Shown here one piece after another: positions 38,780 to 47,375 of a DNA stretch of 64,000 nucleotides. The notes under the pieces are model-generated. The model had not been told where the DNA came from. It did no database searches and saw only the letters and a program-made list of their open reading frames with translations. The stretch comes from Streptantibioticus silvisoli (GTDB lineage: Bacteria; Actinomycetota; Actinomycetes; Streptomycetales; Streptomycetaceae), in assembly GCF_027947535.2 (NCBI RefSeq), contig NZ_JAAGKO020000030.1:38079-102078 (forward strand), written 5' to 3'. The position numbers and the translations under genes were made by a program. Position 1 is the stretch's first letter, and every line of letters begins with the position of its first letter.

Positions 38780-40095
38780 GGTCCACCCGCAGTGCGCACC
38801 GCCCCTGCGACTGGGCTCCGCTGGCCGGCCACGACCCCGTTCCGGGTGACCCGGCCGCCATCCGCGACGAGGTGGCCCATATGCGCCGCACCGCGCAGGC
38901 GCTCCGCGACCAGGCCCGCGAACTGCGCGCCATCGCCACCACCGACGGCCGCCTCGAAGGCGCCTACGCCGACACCCTGCGCGCCGGTGCGGCCGACCTC
39001 GACCACCACCTGCGCCAGACCGCGGAACGCTACGAACACGTCCACGCCCACCTGACCAACTGGGCCAACGAACTCGACGACATGCAGTCCGAGTCCACGG
39101 TCCTCCTGCGCCGGGCCCAGGAGGAGTCCTCAGGCCCCGCGGGAGCCCCCGTCGGCACCCACCCGGACGACGACCCCGTCCAGCCCCTCCGCCGCTCCCT
39201 GAACCGCCTCACCGCCGACCGCGACGACCGCGCAGCCGTCTACGCCGCCCGCATCCGCCACGCCTGCGACGACGTCATCGCCGACAGCGCGTGGGAGGGG
39301 GTGGAGGACGCGGTGGGGGCGGTGCTCGACGCCGACTGGGTCGGCAAGGTGTTCGAGGCGGCCGGCTGGATCGTCACGATCGTCGGTATCGCGGCCCTGT
39401 TCCTGACGCCCGCCGGCTGGATCGTCGACCTCGTCCTGGGCCTGACCATCGCCCTCATCACCAAGGACGTCATCGCCCTCCTCGTCGGCGACGGTTCGTG
39501 GTTCGACATCGGCATGGACGTCGTCGGCCTCCTCGCCGTCGGTGCCGGGAAGATCGCCTTCCGCGCGCTGACCGAGATCCAGGCCGCGACGAAGCTCGCC
39601 GCCGAACGCGCCCTGGAGGAACGCGCCACGGCTGCCGCACTGCACGACATCCGCCCCGCCCTCGACCGCACGTACAGCATCACCCGTCGCCGCGGCACCT
39701 CCCAGGCGGCGAAGACGGCCGCCCGCCAACTCCGCGCCCGCCTCCGCGCCGCAGCCGAACGCGCCGGCGCCAACGCCCGCCAGTCCGAATCCGCCCGCCC
39801 CCTCGCCGAGGCATCCCGCCCGCAGACGATTGCTTACGGTGGCGACCAGGAAACCGCCAACCTCGCCGCCGACATCGACCACCTGCACACGAATTACGGC
39901 CAGCACGAGGCGGTGCGGCAAGCACTTCACAGGGTTGCTCTGTGGAAGGGGGCGTACAAGGCAAGTTGGATGGTCGGTATGGGGACTGATGCGACCGACA
40001 AGATTATTGGTAGAAGTTCGCTGGCGCCCCGGAAGCCGTATTCGCGGCCCTATGACGATTTCAAGAACCGCCTACAAGTGGGCACCAGTTGGTAG
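38776..40095 (+). CDS. Toxin-like large protein with helical N-terminus and membrane segments
   Basis: The 439-residue product starts with a long helical region (residues 26-115, WXG/LXG-like, Ala/Glu/Arg-rich), then has two strongly hydrophobic segments (193-227 and 246-262), an Arg/Ala-rich helical linker and a C-terminal section of about 90 residues (from AYGGDQETANLAADIDHLHT). From about 39,890 the base composition drops below that of the neighbours and codon use loosens, as at the variable tip of polymorphic toxins. No known toxin motif is recognised. It is coupled to the upstream small gene and followed by a candidate immunity gene. The toxin role is an inference. Confidence 0.55.
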   Translation: MRSTRSAHRPCDWAPLAGHDPVPGDPAAIRDEVAHMRRTAQALRDQARELRAIATTDGRLEGAYADTLRAGAADLDHHLRQTAERYEHVHAHLTNWANELDDMQSESTVLLRRAQEESSGPAGAPVGTHPDDDPVQPLRRSLNRLTADRDDRAAVYAARIRHACDDVIADSAWEGVEDAVGAVLDADWVGKVFEAAGWIVTIVGIAALFLTPAGWIVDLVLGLTIALITKDVIALLVGDGSWFDIGMDVVGLLAVGAGKIAFRALTEIQAATKLAAERALEERATAAALHDIRPALDRTYSITRRRGTSQAAKTAARQLRARLRAAAERAGANARQSESARPLAEASRPQTIAYGGDQETANLAADIDHLHTNYGQHEAVRQALHRVALWKGAYKASWMVGMGTDATDKIIGRSSLAPRKPYSRPYDDFKNRLQVGTSW

Positions 40096-40116
40096 CCGTC
40101 GCACCGGGGAGCACCT

Positions 40117-40533
40117 ATGGCCTTCATTGAGAATCCACAGAATGACCCTGTTCTCCGGCGGGGGGAGCGCTTGGGGCGCTATGGATCGCTGTTGCCGGTG
40201 ATGGGCACGTTCGCAGTGATCTTCTCAACGGATCTTGTGCGCTACACAAAAAGCGAGTACCTGGCTGCTGTCCTCTGCTTGGCGGCGATTGGGCAAACCG
40301 TCACTTGGGTGGGCATGCTGAGCTTGAAGCGTAGCGCCGGATGGGATTCGGGAATCATCTTCTATCTGTGGGCGGGCGCCTTCGTAACGACAATCGCCCT
40401 CTATGGAACCGTGGTTTCACTGTTCGGCCTACGGTTATTCCTGCCTGCCCTCATCCCCTGGATCGCCCCCATCACAGCCTCCGTGGCCAAGCGCCGTATG
40501 GCCGTCAGAAGTCAAGCTGAATCCAGGAGTTGA
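40117..40533 (+). CDS. Small membrane protein, candidate immunity protein
   Basis: A 138-residue protein with about four hydrophobic helices (LLPVMGTFAVIFSTDLV, YLAAVLCLAAIGQTVTWVGM, IIFYLWAGAFVTTIALYGTV, LRLFLPALIPWIAPITASVA). Its GC content is clearly lower than the window average and codons such as ATT, TTG and CTT occur. It begins 21 bp after the toxin-like gene with GGGGAG before the ATG. Position, size and composition suit an immunity protein against a membrane-active effector. No homologue is recognised. Confidence 0.6.
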   Translation: MAFIENPQNDPVLRRGERLGRYGSLLPVMGTFAVIFSTDLVRYTKSEYLAAVLCLAAIGQTVTWVGMLSLKRSAGWDSGIIFYLWAGAFVTTIALYGTVVSLFGLRLFLPALIPWIAPITASVAKRRMAVRSQAESRS

Positions 40534-40561
40534 CGGCCGGGGCAACCGGCGCAGCCGTCCG

Positions 40562-41383
40562 TCACCGCAAGCGGACGAACTCGCCGGCGCCGCCCACCGC
40601 GCCCCGAACGCCCACCTCGGTCAGCCCCGCTTGATGGCGCCCCCATGAAGGCGTGGGCGTCAACGTCCGGCGGCCCCCGTCGAGCCCCGCGCTCGCCCGC
40701 ACGGCGTACACCATCGCGTTGAACAGTGATTCCGCATCCGGGAGCCATCGGTTCTCGGCGGTGGGTTCGCGTACCCATTGCGTGTGGCCGGCGGAGCCGA
40801 CCCGGGTGGGAGGGGCGACGACGTGACTCCCGGCGGCGTGGACGACGAGGTCGATGGAGGCCGGCGGCCGGCCGAGGCGGCGCAGGCGGGCGGGGAACTT
40901 CGACGCCGAGCCGGGGAGGACGAAGAAGACGACGCGGCGGGTCGGCGTGCACAGGACCGGGCCGAGGGGGACGCCCAGGCGTTCCAGCCGGGCGAGGGCC
41001 AGGCAGCCGGCGGCCTCGGAGACGTCGAGCGCGTCGAAGGCGCGGCCGGTCGGCAGCAGGACGGAGGCCAGCGGCTGCCCGGACCACAGGCGGCGGACGG
41101 TGAGCGTGCTCCCGGTGGCGAGGCCCGCCCAGCCGGGGTCGACCGGGTGGGCGCCGGGTGAGGCGCACGCCGGATGCCCGCAGGAACAGCGCGGCATCCC
41201 GTCAACGGTGGTCAGCCACGTGCCGGGGACCACGTCCCAGTGCCGGTCCTCCGCGTAGCGCAGCGCCGCGTCCAGTAAGTGCGCGGCGACGGTGTCGGCC
41301 GCGCTGGCGGGAGCGGGAGGGGTACGGGTGGCCACAGGCGCGAGGGTGTCTTCCACGTGGTGCCCAACTTGCGCGCCCGGCAC
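40562..41383 (-). CDS. Bifunctional DNA primase/polymerase (prim-pol) N-terminal-like protein
   Basis: A 273-residue protein resembling the stand-alone prim-pol-like proteins common in streptomycetes. Family blocks visible are ALRYAEDRHWDVVPGTWL near residue 41, CSCGHPACASPGAHPV (possible zinc/turn region), FDALDVSEAAGCLALARLE and RPPASIDLVVHAAGSHVVAP with PTRVGS. The catalytic acidic pair of true polymerases is not clear to me, so it may act in regulation rather than synthesis. The start GTG at 41383 lacks a good SD; a GTG at 41356 is possible. It is divergent from an HTH/TPR regulator. Confidence 0.7.
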   Translation of the reverse strand: MPGAQVGHHVEDTLAPVATRTPPAPASAADTVAAHLLDAALRYAEDRHWDVVPGTWLTTVDGMPRCSCGHPACASPGAHPVDPGWAGLATGSTLTVRRLWSGQPLASVLLPTGRAFDALDVSEAAGCLALARLERLGVPLGPVLCTPTRRVVFFVLPGSASKFPARLRRLGRPPASIDLVVHAAGSHVVAPPTRVGSAGHTQWVREPTAENRWLPDAESLFNAMVYAVRASAGLDGGRRTLTPTPSWGRHQAGLTEVGVRGAVGGAGEFVRLR

Positions 41384-41911
41384 GGGTTACGGGGACGCGT
41401 CGCCGATCCCGCACCGTCCGCGCGACACGCGGGGCGCACGGATGCACGGCCGGTAGCGCGCGATAGGGACGTGTCCGGGATGGGTAGTCCCTCTTCAGCA
41501 CGTTGGGGCGTCTCATGGAGGAACGCGGTTGATCGTCAGCGTACATGACGTTACAGAGCGATCCGGAAGGATAAAAAACGGTACGTACGCATACGCGACG
41601 TTGCGCACCGGTGCCTGGATGTCGTCGACGGTACGTAACCGCTCGGCGTGTCAGAGGGCGTACGCGGAGCCCTCACATGCCGGACAGCGGTACGCGGCAG
41701 CCCCCGCGTGCCGCACAAGTACGCGGCGGTCCTCACGCCGGACGGCGGTACGCGTGCCGGGCGGCGGTACGCGGTGGCCCTCGCGCACCACCGGAGGGCC
41801 CGTCGTCGATCCGCCCGCGGAGAAAAGTCCCTTTCGTTGGCATGGCGAACAGCGCGTTTTGGGCAGATAAGCCGCATCAGGTACGGACTTCGACCGAAGG
41901 GGGAACGACGG
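41384..41911. other. Intergenic region with GTACGCGG repeats
   Basis: This 528-bp gap between divergent genes holds several copies of (C/G)GGTACGCGG-like sequence spaced about 30-35 nt (41690-41775) and the alternating GTACGTACGCATACGCG run at 41582. Open frames here are continuous with the regulator gene but lack its codon bias. No promoter could be assigned. Confidence 0.5.
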
Positions 41912-43294
41912 ATGGCCGCGAGACCGCTCGTGACACGCCAGCCCAACGAACGTCTGCAAGCCCTCATCCAGGAGGCGGGGTGCTCCAACGCGGGGCTCGC
42001 GCGCCGGGTCAACATGTGCGGCGCGGAACACTCCGTCGACCTGCGGTACGACAAGACGTCCGTGGCGCGGTGGTTGCGGGGGCAGCAGCCGCGCGGCCGG
42101 GCGGCGTCCGTGATCGCGGAGGCGCTGGGCCGCAAGCTGGGCCGGGCCGTGACGGTCGACGAGATCGGCATGGCCGACGGGAAGGGCCTGGCGTCCGGTG
42201 TGGGGCTCCAGTTCGCACCCACCGTGCACGCGGCCGTCGAGCAGGCCTGTGAGCTGTGGCGCGGCGACGTCGGGCGGCGGGAGTTCCTGACCGGTTCGGC
42301 GGTCGCGTCCTCGGCGCTGGTGGAACCGAGCCGGGACTGGCTGATCACCGGGCCGGACGCCACGGTCGCGAGGAGCGGCGGGCCGCGGGTCGGAACGGGC
42401 GACGTGGAGGCGGTGCGGGCCACCACGCGGGCGCTGGTGGACCTCGACCACCGGTTCGGCAGCGGGCACATGCGGCCGGTCGTCGTGCACTACCTCAACA
42501 GCGTGGTCTCCGGGCTGCTGTCCGGCTCGTACCGGGAGGCGACGGGACGACAGCTGTTCGCCGCGGTGGCCAGGTTGACGGAACTCGCCGGGTACATGGC
42601 GGTCGACACCGGGCAGCCCGGCCTGGCGCAGCGGTACTACATCCAGGCGCTGCGGCTCGCGCAGGCCGCCGGGGACCGCGGATACGGCGGTTACGTGCTG
42701 GCGGCCGGCATGAGCCACCTGGCCGCCTCGCTCGGCAACCCGCGCGAGATCACCCAACTCGCCCGTGCCGCCCAGGAAGGCGCGCGGGGACACGTGACGC
42801 CGACGGCGCAGGCGATGTTCCTGGCGGCGGAGGCCCGCGGGCACGCGCTGCTGGGCGACGCGCGGGCCTGCGACGAGACCGGCGCCCGGGCGGCGCAGGC
42901 GCTGGAGGGCGCCCGCCCGGCCGACGACCCGGACTGGATCGCGCACTTCGACAACGCCTACCTGGCCGACGAACTCGCCCACTGCCAGCGGGACCTGTCG
43001 CGTCCGGGGCCGGCCGCCAAGCACGCCAGGGACGCGCTAGACGGCCACCCGAAGACGCGTGCCCGGCGCCGGGCGATAGGGATGTTCGTGCTCGCCTCGG
43101 CCCAGGTGCAGGCCCGCGAGGTCGGCCAGGCGTGCCACACCGCCCAGCAGGCTGCCGCGCTGCTCGGCCAGGTGCGGTCCAGTCGCGGTACCGAGTACCT
43201 GGAGGACTTCCGACGCCGCCTCCAGCCGTTCGCCGCCGAGCCGGAAGTCCGCGATTTCCACGCCAGGTTGACGGAGACGGAGGCAGCCGCATAA
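41912..43294 (+). CDS. HTH transcriptional regulator with TPR-like domain (NsdA-like family)
   Basis: A 460-residue regulator of the streptomycete type that couples a degenerate XRE-like HTH (residues 8-75, NERLQALIQEAGCSNAGLAR and DKTSVARWLRGQQPRG) to a long helical TPR-like region (residues 170-440, repeated A-x-x-L-A patterns such as QPGLAQRYYIQALRLAQAAG). Related proteins such as NsdA affect sporulation and antibiotic production; this link is inferred from architecture only. The ATG at 41912 has GAAGGGGG upstream. The frame is open to 41648 but that part is repeat-like. Confidence 0.75.
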   Translation: MAARPLVTRQPNERLQALIQEAGCSNAGLARRVNMCGAEHSVDLRYDKTSVARWLRGQQPRGRAASVIAEALGRKLGRAVTVDEIGMADGKGLASGVGLQFAPTVHAAVEQACELWRGDVGRREFLTGSAVASSALVEPSRDWLITGPDATVARSGGPRVGTGDVEAVRATTRALVDLDHRFGSGHMRPVVVHYLNSVVSGLLSGSYREATGRQLFAAVARLTELAGYMAVDTGQPGLAQRYYIQALRLAQAAGDRGYGGYVLAAGMSHLAASLGNPREITQLARAAQEGARGHVTPTAQAMFLAAEARGHALLGDARACDETGARAAQALEGARPADDPDWIAHFDNAYLADELAHCQRDLSRPGPAAKHARDALDGHPKTRARRRAIGMFVLASAQVQAREVGQACHTAQQAAALLGQVRSSRGTEYLEDFRRRLQPFAAEPEVRDFHARLTETEAAA

Positions 43295-43587
43295 GCCGCA
43301 CAAGCGGAGGAAACATGCCAACGGAGTGCAGGCAAAGCCTGGTCACAGCCGATCAAGACGGAATCGTTACGTGACCGACATGCCGGTTCCCACCTGCGCC
43401 GACATCTGGCGGATCCGGCCTTGACCGGGACATGAGTGCCGCGGCCGGGACGTTACCGCCTGGTCGCCGTCCCGGCCGCGTGGTGGTCAACGGAATTAAC
43501 CCGGTAGCGTGAACCGATGTTCTGAAGGTTCGGTCGGGGGCCCGGGACGGGTGTCCCGGGATCACGCAGCAGGCAGGAGTTCCGGTG

Positions 43588-45444
43588 ATGCACAGCGGAC
43601 AGGGAGATGAAGGGCCGGACAACACCTACCGGCCCACGCCACTCCCGCATGAGCCGCAGGCGCCGTCGGGGTCGGAGCCCCGCGAGGGCATCGTGCTGCC
43701 CTCTAAGGGCGGCCGCTGGGTGCCTCCGTCGCGCCGCGAGGAGCAGGGGCAGCAGTGGGACCAGCCCGCCCCCGCCGCGCCGCCCGCGCCCGGCCAGCCC
43801 TGGGGCTCGCCGCAGCAGGACCCGTACGGTCAGCAGCAGCCCGCGCCCTACGACCCGCCGGCCGCCGACCCCGCCGACGCGCAGGCCACCCGGATGATGG
43901 CGCCGTACGACCCGCAGGCGGGCCAGCACGCGCAGAACGCGGGCGCCCCCTTCAACGCCGGCCCCGGCCAGCCCGGCGGCGGCTACGACCCGTCCTACGG
44001 CGGGCTGCCCATGCAGGACGCGGGTCAGCCCGGCGCCCAGCCGATGCCCGGCGCCGACGCCGACCGCACGCAGCTGATCGCGCCGTACGGCCAGCAGCAG
44101 ATGCCCGGCGGCCAGCAGCAGATGCCGAACGCGCAGCAGATGCCCGGTGACGCCGACCGTACGCAGCTGCTCGCGCCCTACGGCCAGCAGCAGATGCCGG
44201 ACGCCCAGCAGCAGATGCCGGGGCAGCACGGCGGCCAGCCGATGTCCGGGGACGACGCCAACCGTACGCAGATGCTCGCGCCGTACACCGGGCACTCCGC
44301 CGAGCTCGTACCGCAGCAGCCCGAATCGCGCGCCCCGCTGCCGCCCGAGCAGCAGTTCAACGCCCCGGTGCCGCCGATGCCGCAGGCGCCGCCGCCCGGC
44401 GGGCAGCAGGAGGGGCAGCAGTACGCGCCTCCGATGCCCGGTGGCGCGCCGTTCGCCATCCGGCCCGGCGCCCCCGGTGACCAGCCGGTCGCCTACGGCC
44501 AGGACGGCGCCGCGCCGGCCACCCAGCAGCTGCCCCGCTTCCAGGATGACTGGCAGCAAGGCGGCGGTCCGCAGCCGTCGCAGCAGCAGCAGCCGGACGA
44601 CTACGACTACCTCTACCGCCGCGACGACGAGCCGGCCCAGCAGCGCGGACCGCGCGGCGGTGCGGTGGCCGCGTTCCCGCAGCAGCAGCCCGTCCCGCAG
44701 CGCCAGGGCGGCTACAACGGCCCCGACGGCTACGGGACGGACGGTTATGGGTCGGGCGGCCGCGGCGGCGTCAGCGGGCCCCGTGACGGCTCCCGGCGCG
44801 GCGACCAGGGTGCGCGGGGACGCAAGAAGATGTCCACGCCGGTGCTCGTCGGGATCGGCGTGGTGGTGCTGGCGGTGATCGGGGTGGGCGCCGGCGCGCT
44901 GTTCAGCGGTGGCGGCGGCTCCAACTCGGCGCAGCCCGGCTCCTCCACGTCGGCCGCCCCCTCGGCCGGTTCCGGGGCCGCCGACAGCGCGGCCCAGGGG
45001 CAGGCCAAGCAGCTGGACGCGTTGCTCAAGACCAGCAACAGCAGCCGCACGTCGGTGATCAACGCGGTGGCGTCCATCAAGGCGTGCAACAACCTGAGCG
45101 CGTCGGCCGCCACCCTGCGCGCCGCGGCCCGTGAGCGCGACGACCTCGTCACCCAGCTGTCCGGGATGACGCTGACGGCGCTGCCGAACAACGCCGACCT
45201 CGTCGGCCAGCTGACCGCGGCCTGGAAGGCGTCCTCCTCGGCGGACAACTACTACGCCGCGTGGGCCGGCCAGGCCGCTCAGCCCAAGGGCTGCAAGAAG
45301 CACCAGGCGAAGATCACCGGTGCGGTGGAACACGGCAACCTGGAGAGCGGCAAGGCCACCTTGGCCAAGCAGAAGGCCGCCGACCTGTGGAATCCCATCG
45401 CCAAGCAGTACGGGCTGACCCAGCGCCAGTACACCCAGCTGTGA
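43588..45444 (+). CDS. Pro/Gln-rich membrane-anchored protein
   Basis: A 618-residue protein with a long disordered cytoplasmic part (residues 1-410) rich in Pro, Gln, Gly and Tyr, a single TM helix (VLVGIGVVVLAVIGVGAGAL, about 421-440), and an extracytoplasmic Ser-rich linker plus a helical domain of about 150 residues with two cysteines. The disordered part has repeated RTQL(I/L)APY blocks spaced by QQQMP runs. The layout resembles streptomycete membrane proteins with unknown role. The ATG at 43588 follows AGGAG 8 nt upstream; a GTG just before it is in frame. No enzyme motif is visible. Confidence 0.75.
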   Translation: MHSGQGDEGPDNTYRPTPLPHEPQAPSGSEPREGIVLPSKGGRWVPPSRREEQGQQWDQPAPAAPPAPGQPWGSPQQDPYGQQQPAPYDPPAADPADAQATRMMAPYDPQAGQHAQNAGAPFNAGPGQPGGGYDPSYGGLPMQDAGQPGAQPMPGADADRTQLIAPYGQQQMPGGQQQMPNAQQMPGDADRTQLLAPYGQQQMPDAQQQMPGQHGGQPMSGDDANRTQMLAPYTGHSAELVPQQPESRAPLPPEQQFNAPVPPMPQAPPPGGQQEGQQYAPPMPGGAPFAIRPGAPGDQPVAYGQDGAAPATQQLPRFQDDWQQGGGPQPSQQQQPDDYDYLYRRDDEPAQQRGPRGGAVAAFPQQQPVPQRQGGYNGPDGYGTDGYGSGGRGGVSGPRDGSRRGDQGARGRKKMSTPVLVGIGVVVLAVIGVGAGALFSGGGGSNSAQPGSSTSAAPSAGSGAADSAAQGQAKQLDALLKTSNSSRTSVINAVASIKACNNLSASAATLRAAARERDDLVTQLSGMTLTALPNNADLVGQLTAAWKASSSADNYYAAWAGQAAQPKGCKKHQAKITGAVEHGNLESGKATLAKQKAADLWNPIAKQYGLTQRQYTQL

Positions 45445-45567
45445 CCGGCGGGCGAGTCCGGTGACCCTGGACGCGCCCGGCCGGACCGGCGAACCGTACG
45501 ATCGATGGTCGTGCAAGGTTCCGAGAAGTCTTCCCGGCGGGGTACCGCCTCGTCCACGATGGATGCC

Positions 45568-46005
45568 ATGCCCGTCAACGACATGCCCTGGTGGCGCTGG
45601 CGCACCAACGTGCGCTCGGCGCTGCACATGATCAGCGACCCGGTCTTCCAGCAGGAGTGCTGGCTGGCCGGGCTCCCCGGCTACGGCGACGTGACCGACG
45701 CCGTCTACCGGCTGGTGGAGGACACCTGGCTGGACAACTGGTCGGCCGAGAAGTACATCGGCACGATATTCCGGGACGCCCAGGAGGCCGCGCTGGTGGA
45801 CGCCGTCGTGCTGCGGGTGCTGCGCATCCTGCACGACGTCGGTGCCGACGCCCCCGCCCTCACCTACTTCGGCCATCCCGGCTGGCCCGAGGCGGTCCAC
45901 ACCGCCCGGGACGCCCACCTCGTCCTCGCCACCAACGACGGCGACGACCCCGACGCGCCGCCGCGTTCGCTGGACGTACTGGCGATCTACACCCGGTCCC
46001 GCTGA
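45568..46005 (+). CDS. Conserved hypothetical protein
   Basis: A 145-residue protein that begins MPVNDMPWWRWRTNVRSALH and is helical throughout, with Trp-rich segments (EDTWLDNWSAEKYIGTIFRD). I do not know its function; proteins like it appear widely in streptomycetes upstream of purU. The frame is open from an ATG at 45505, but codons there lack the G/C third-position bias, which becomes strong exactly at 45568. Neither start has a clear SD. It is probably cytoplasmic. Confidence 0.65.
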   Translation: MPVNDMPWWRWRTNVRSALHMISDPVFQQECWLAGLPGYGDVTDAVYRLVEDTWLDNWSAEKYIGTIFRDAQEAALVDAVVLRVLRILHDVGADAPALTYFGHPGWPEAVHTARDAHLVLATNDGDDPDAPPRSLDVLAIYTRSR

Positions 46006-46108
46006 ACGACCCGCGCCCCCGCGAGCGACGACCCCTGCCCGCGCCACGTCCGGTCTCGCTGGCCGGACGTGACCGGGCGCGGGGCCCCGAATGTGCGACG
46101 CTGGTGCG

Positions 46109-46975
46109 GTGAGCGATGCGCAGTTCGTCCTGACGCTGTCCTGCCCCGACAAGCAGGGCATCGTCCACGCGGTGTCCAGCTACCTGTTCATGACCGGATG
46201 CAACATCGTCGACAGTCAGCAGTTCGGCGACCAGGACACCGGGCTGTTCTTCATGCGGGTGCACTTCTCGGTGGAGTCCACCGGGTACGCCGCCGAGGGC
46301 GCCGACAAGCTGCGGGCCAGCTTCACGGCCATCGGCGACAGCTTCCGCATGGACTGGCAGATCCACCCGGCCGACCAGCGCATGCGCGTGCTGATCATGG
46401 TCAGCAAGTTCGGCCACTGCCTCAACGACCTGCTCTTCCGGTCGTCCACCAACGCCCTGCCGGTGGAGATCGCCGCGGTCGTCTCCAACCACCGCGACTT
46501 CGAGGAGCTGTCCGGCTCCTACGGCGTCCCGTTCCACCACCTGCCCGTCACGCGGGACACCAAGGCGGAGGCGGAGGCCGCGTTGCTGGCGGTGGTGGAG
46601 GACTCCGGTACCGAACTGGTCGTACTGGCCCGCTACATGCAGGTCATCTCCGACGACCTGTGCAAGCGCCTGCCCGGCCGCATCATCAACATCCACCACT
46701 CCTTCCTGCCGAGCTTCAAGGGCGCCAAGCCGTACCACCAGGCGCACGCCCGCGGCGTCAAGCTCATCGGCGCCACCGCGCACTACGTCACCGCCGACCT
46801 CGACGAGGGCCCGATCATCGAGCAGGAGGTCGAACGCGTCAGCCACGGCGTCACCCCCGAACAGCTCGTCGGCATCGGCCGCGACGTCGAATGCCAGGCC
46901 CTCGCCCGCGCCGTCAAATGGCACAGCGAACACCGCGTACTGATCAACGGCACCCGCACGGTCGTCTTCTCCTAG
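46109..46975 (+). CDS. purU: Formyltetrahydrofolate deformylase
   Basis: PurU (288 residues) hydrolyses 10-formyl-THF to formate and THF and balances one-carbon pools. It has an N-terminal ACT domain (FVLTLSCPDKQGIVHAVSSY, residues 5-85) and a formyl-transferase domain with NIHHSFLPSFKGAKPY (catalytic His) near residue 197 and HYVTADLDEGPIIEQ (catalytic Asp). The GTG at 46109 gives the usual VSDAQFVLTL start; an ATG 18 bp upstream is in frame. Confidence 0.93.
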   Translation: MSDAQFVLTLSCPDKQGIVHAVSSYLFMTGCNIVDSQQFGDQDTGLFFMRVHFSVESTGYAAEGADKLRASFTAIGDSFRMDWQIHPADQRMRVLIMVSKFGHCLNDLLFRSSTNALPVEIAAVVSNHRDFEELSGSYGVPFHHLPVTRDTKAEAEAALLAVVEDSGTELVVLARYMQVISDDLCKRLPGRIINIHHSFLPSFKGAKPYHQAHARGVKLIGATAHYVTADLDEGPIIEQEVERVSHGVTPEQLVGIGRDVECQALARAVKWHSEHRVLINGTRTVVFS

Positions 46976-47375
46976 GGCTCCCGCCGACGTGTACCGCGGT
47001 GGGGGCTTCAGCCGACGGTGTACCGCGGTCGGGCCTCCCGCCGATGCGTACCGCGGGCGGGTCTCCCGCACCCGTTGCCGCGGCCGGAGCGGACGGACGC
47101 TGTCGTCACCGGTACTGGTACTGGTGCGGTTTTCATGGCGGCGGGTGCTGTCATCGGCAGGTATTGATGCGGTTTTCATCGGGACACGCGTCGTAGTCGG
47201 CGGGTACTGATGCGGTTTCGTGGGGGCGAGCGTTGTCATCGGCGGGTACTGGTGCCGTTTTCGTCCGGCGGGCACCGTTATCGTTCGGTACACGTGCGGT
47301 TTCCCGGAAGCCGGGTACTGCCGAGACCGGCGCCGGTACTGATGACGTCGTCCAGGGCACCCGTTCCGTCGGCGG
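46976..47375. repeat. Degenerate tandem array, about 43-nt period
   Basis: After purU the gap holds three copies of CCGACG/ATGxGTACCGCGG (46983-47060) and then four to five copies of a unit containing GTCATCGGCGGGTACTGATG and CGGTTTTC (about 47101, 47150, 47190, 47234, and a decayed copy near 47279). No gene is seen. Confidence 0.65.

Noticed and set aside
41648..41911. An 88-residue N-terminal extension of the HTH/TPR regulator
   Set aside because: The extension is repeat-coded with poor codon bias; the ATG at 41912 has an SD and starts the HTH region.
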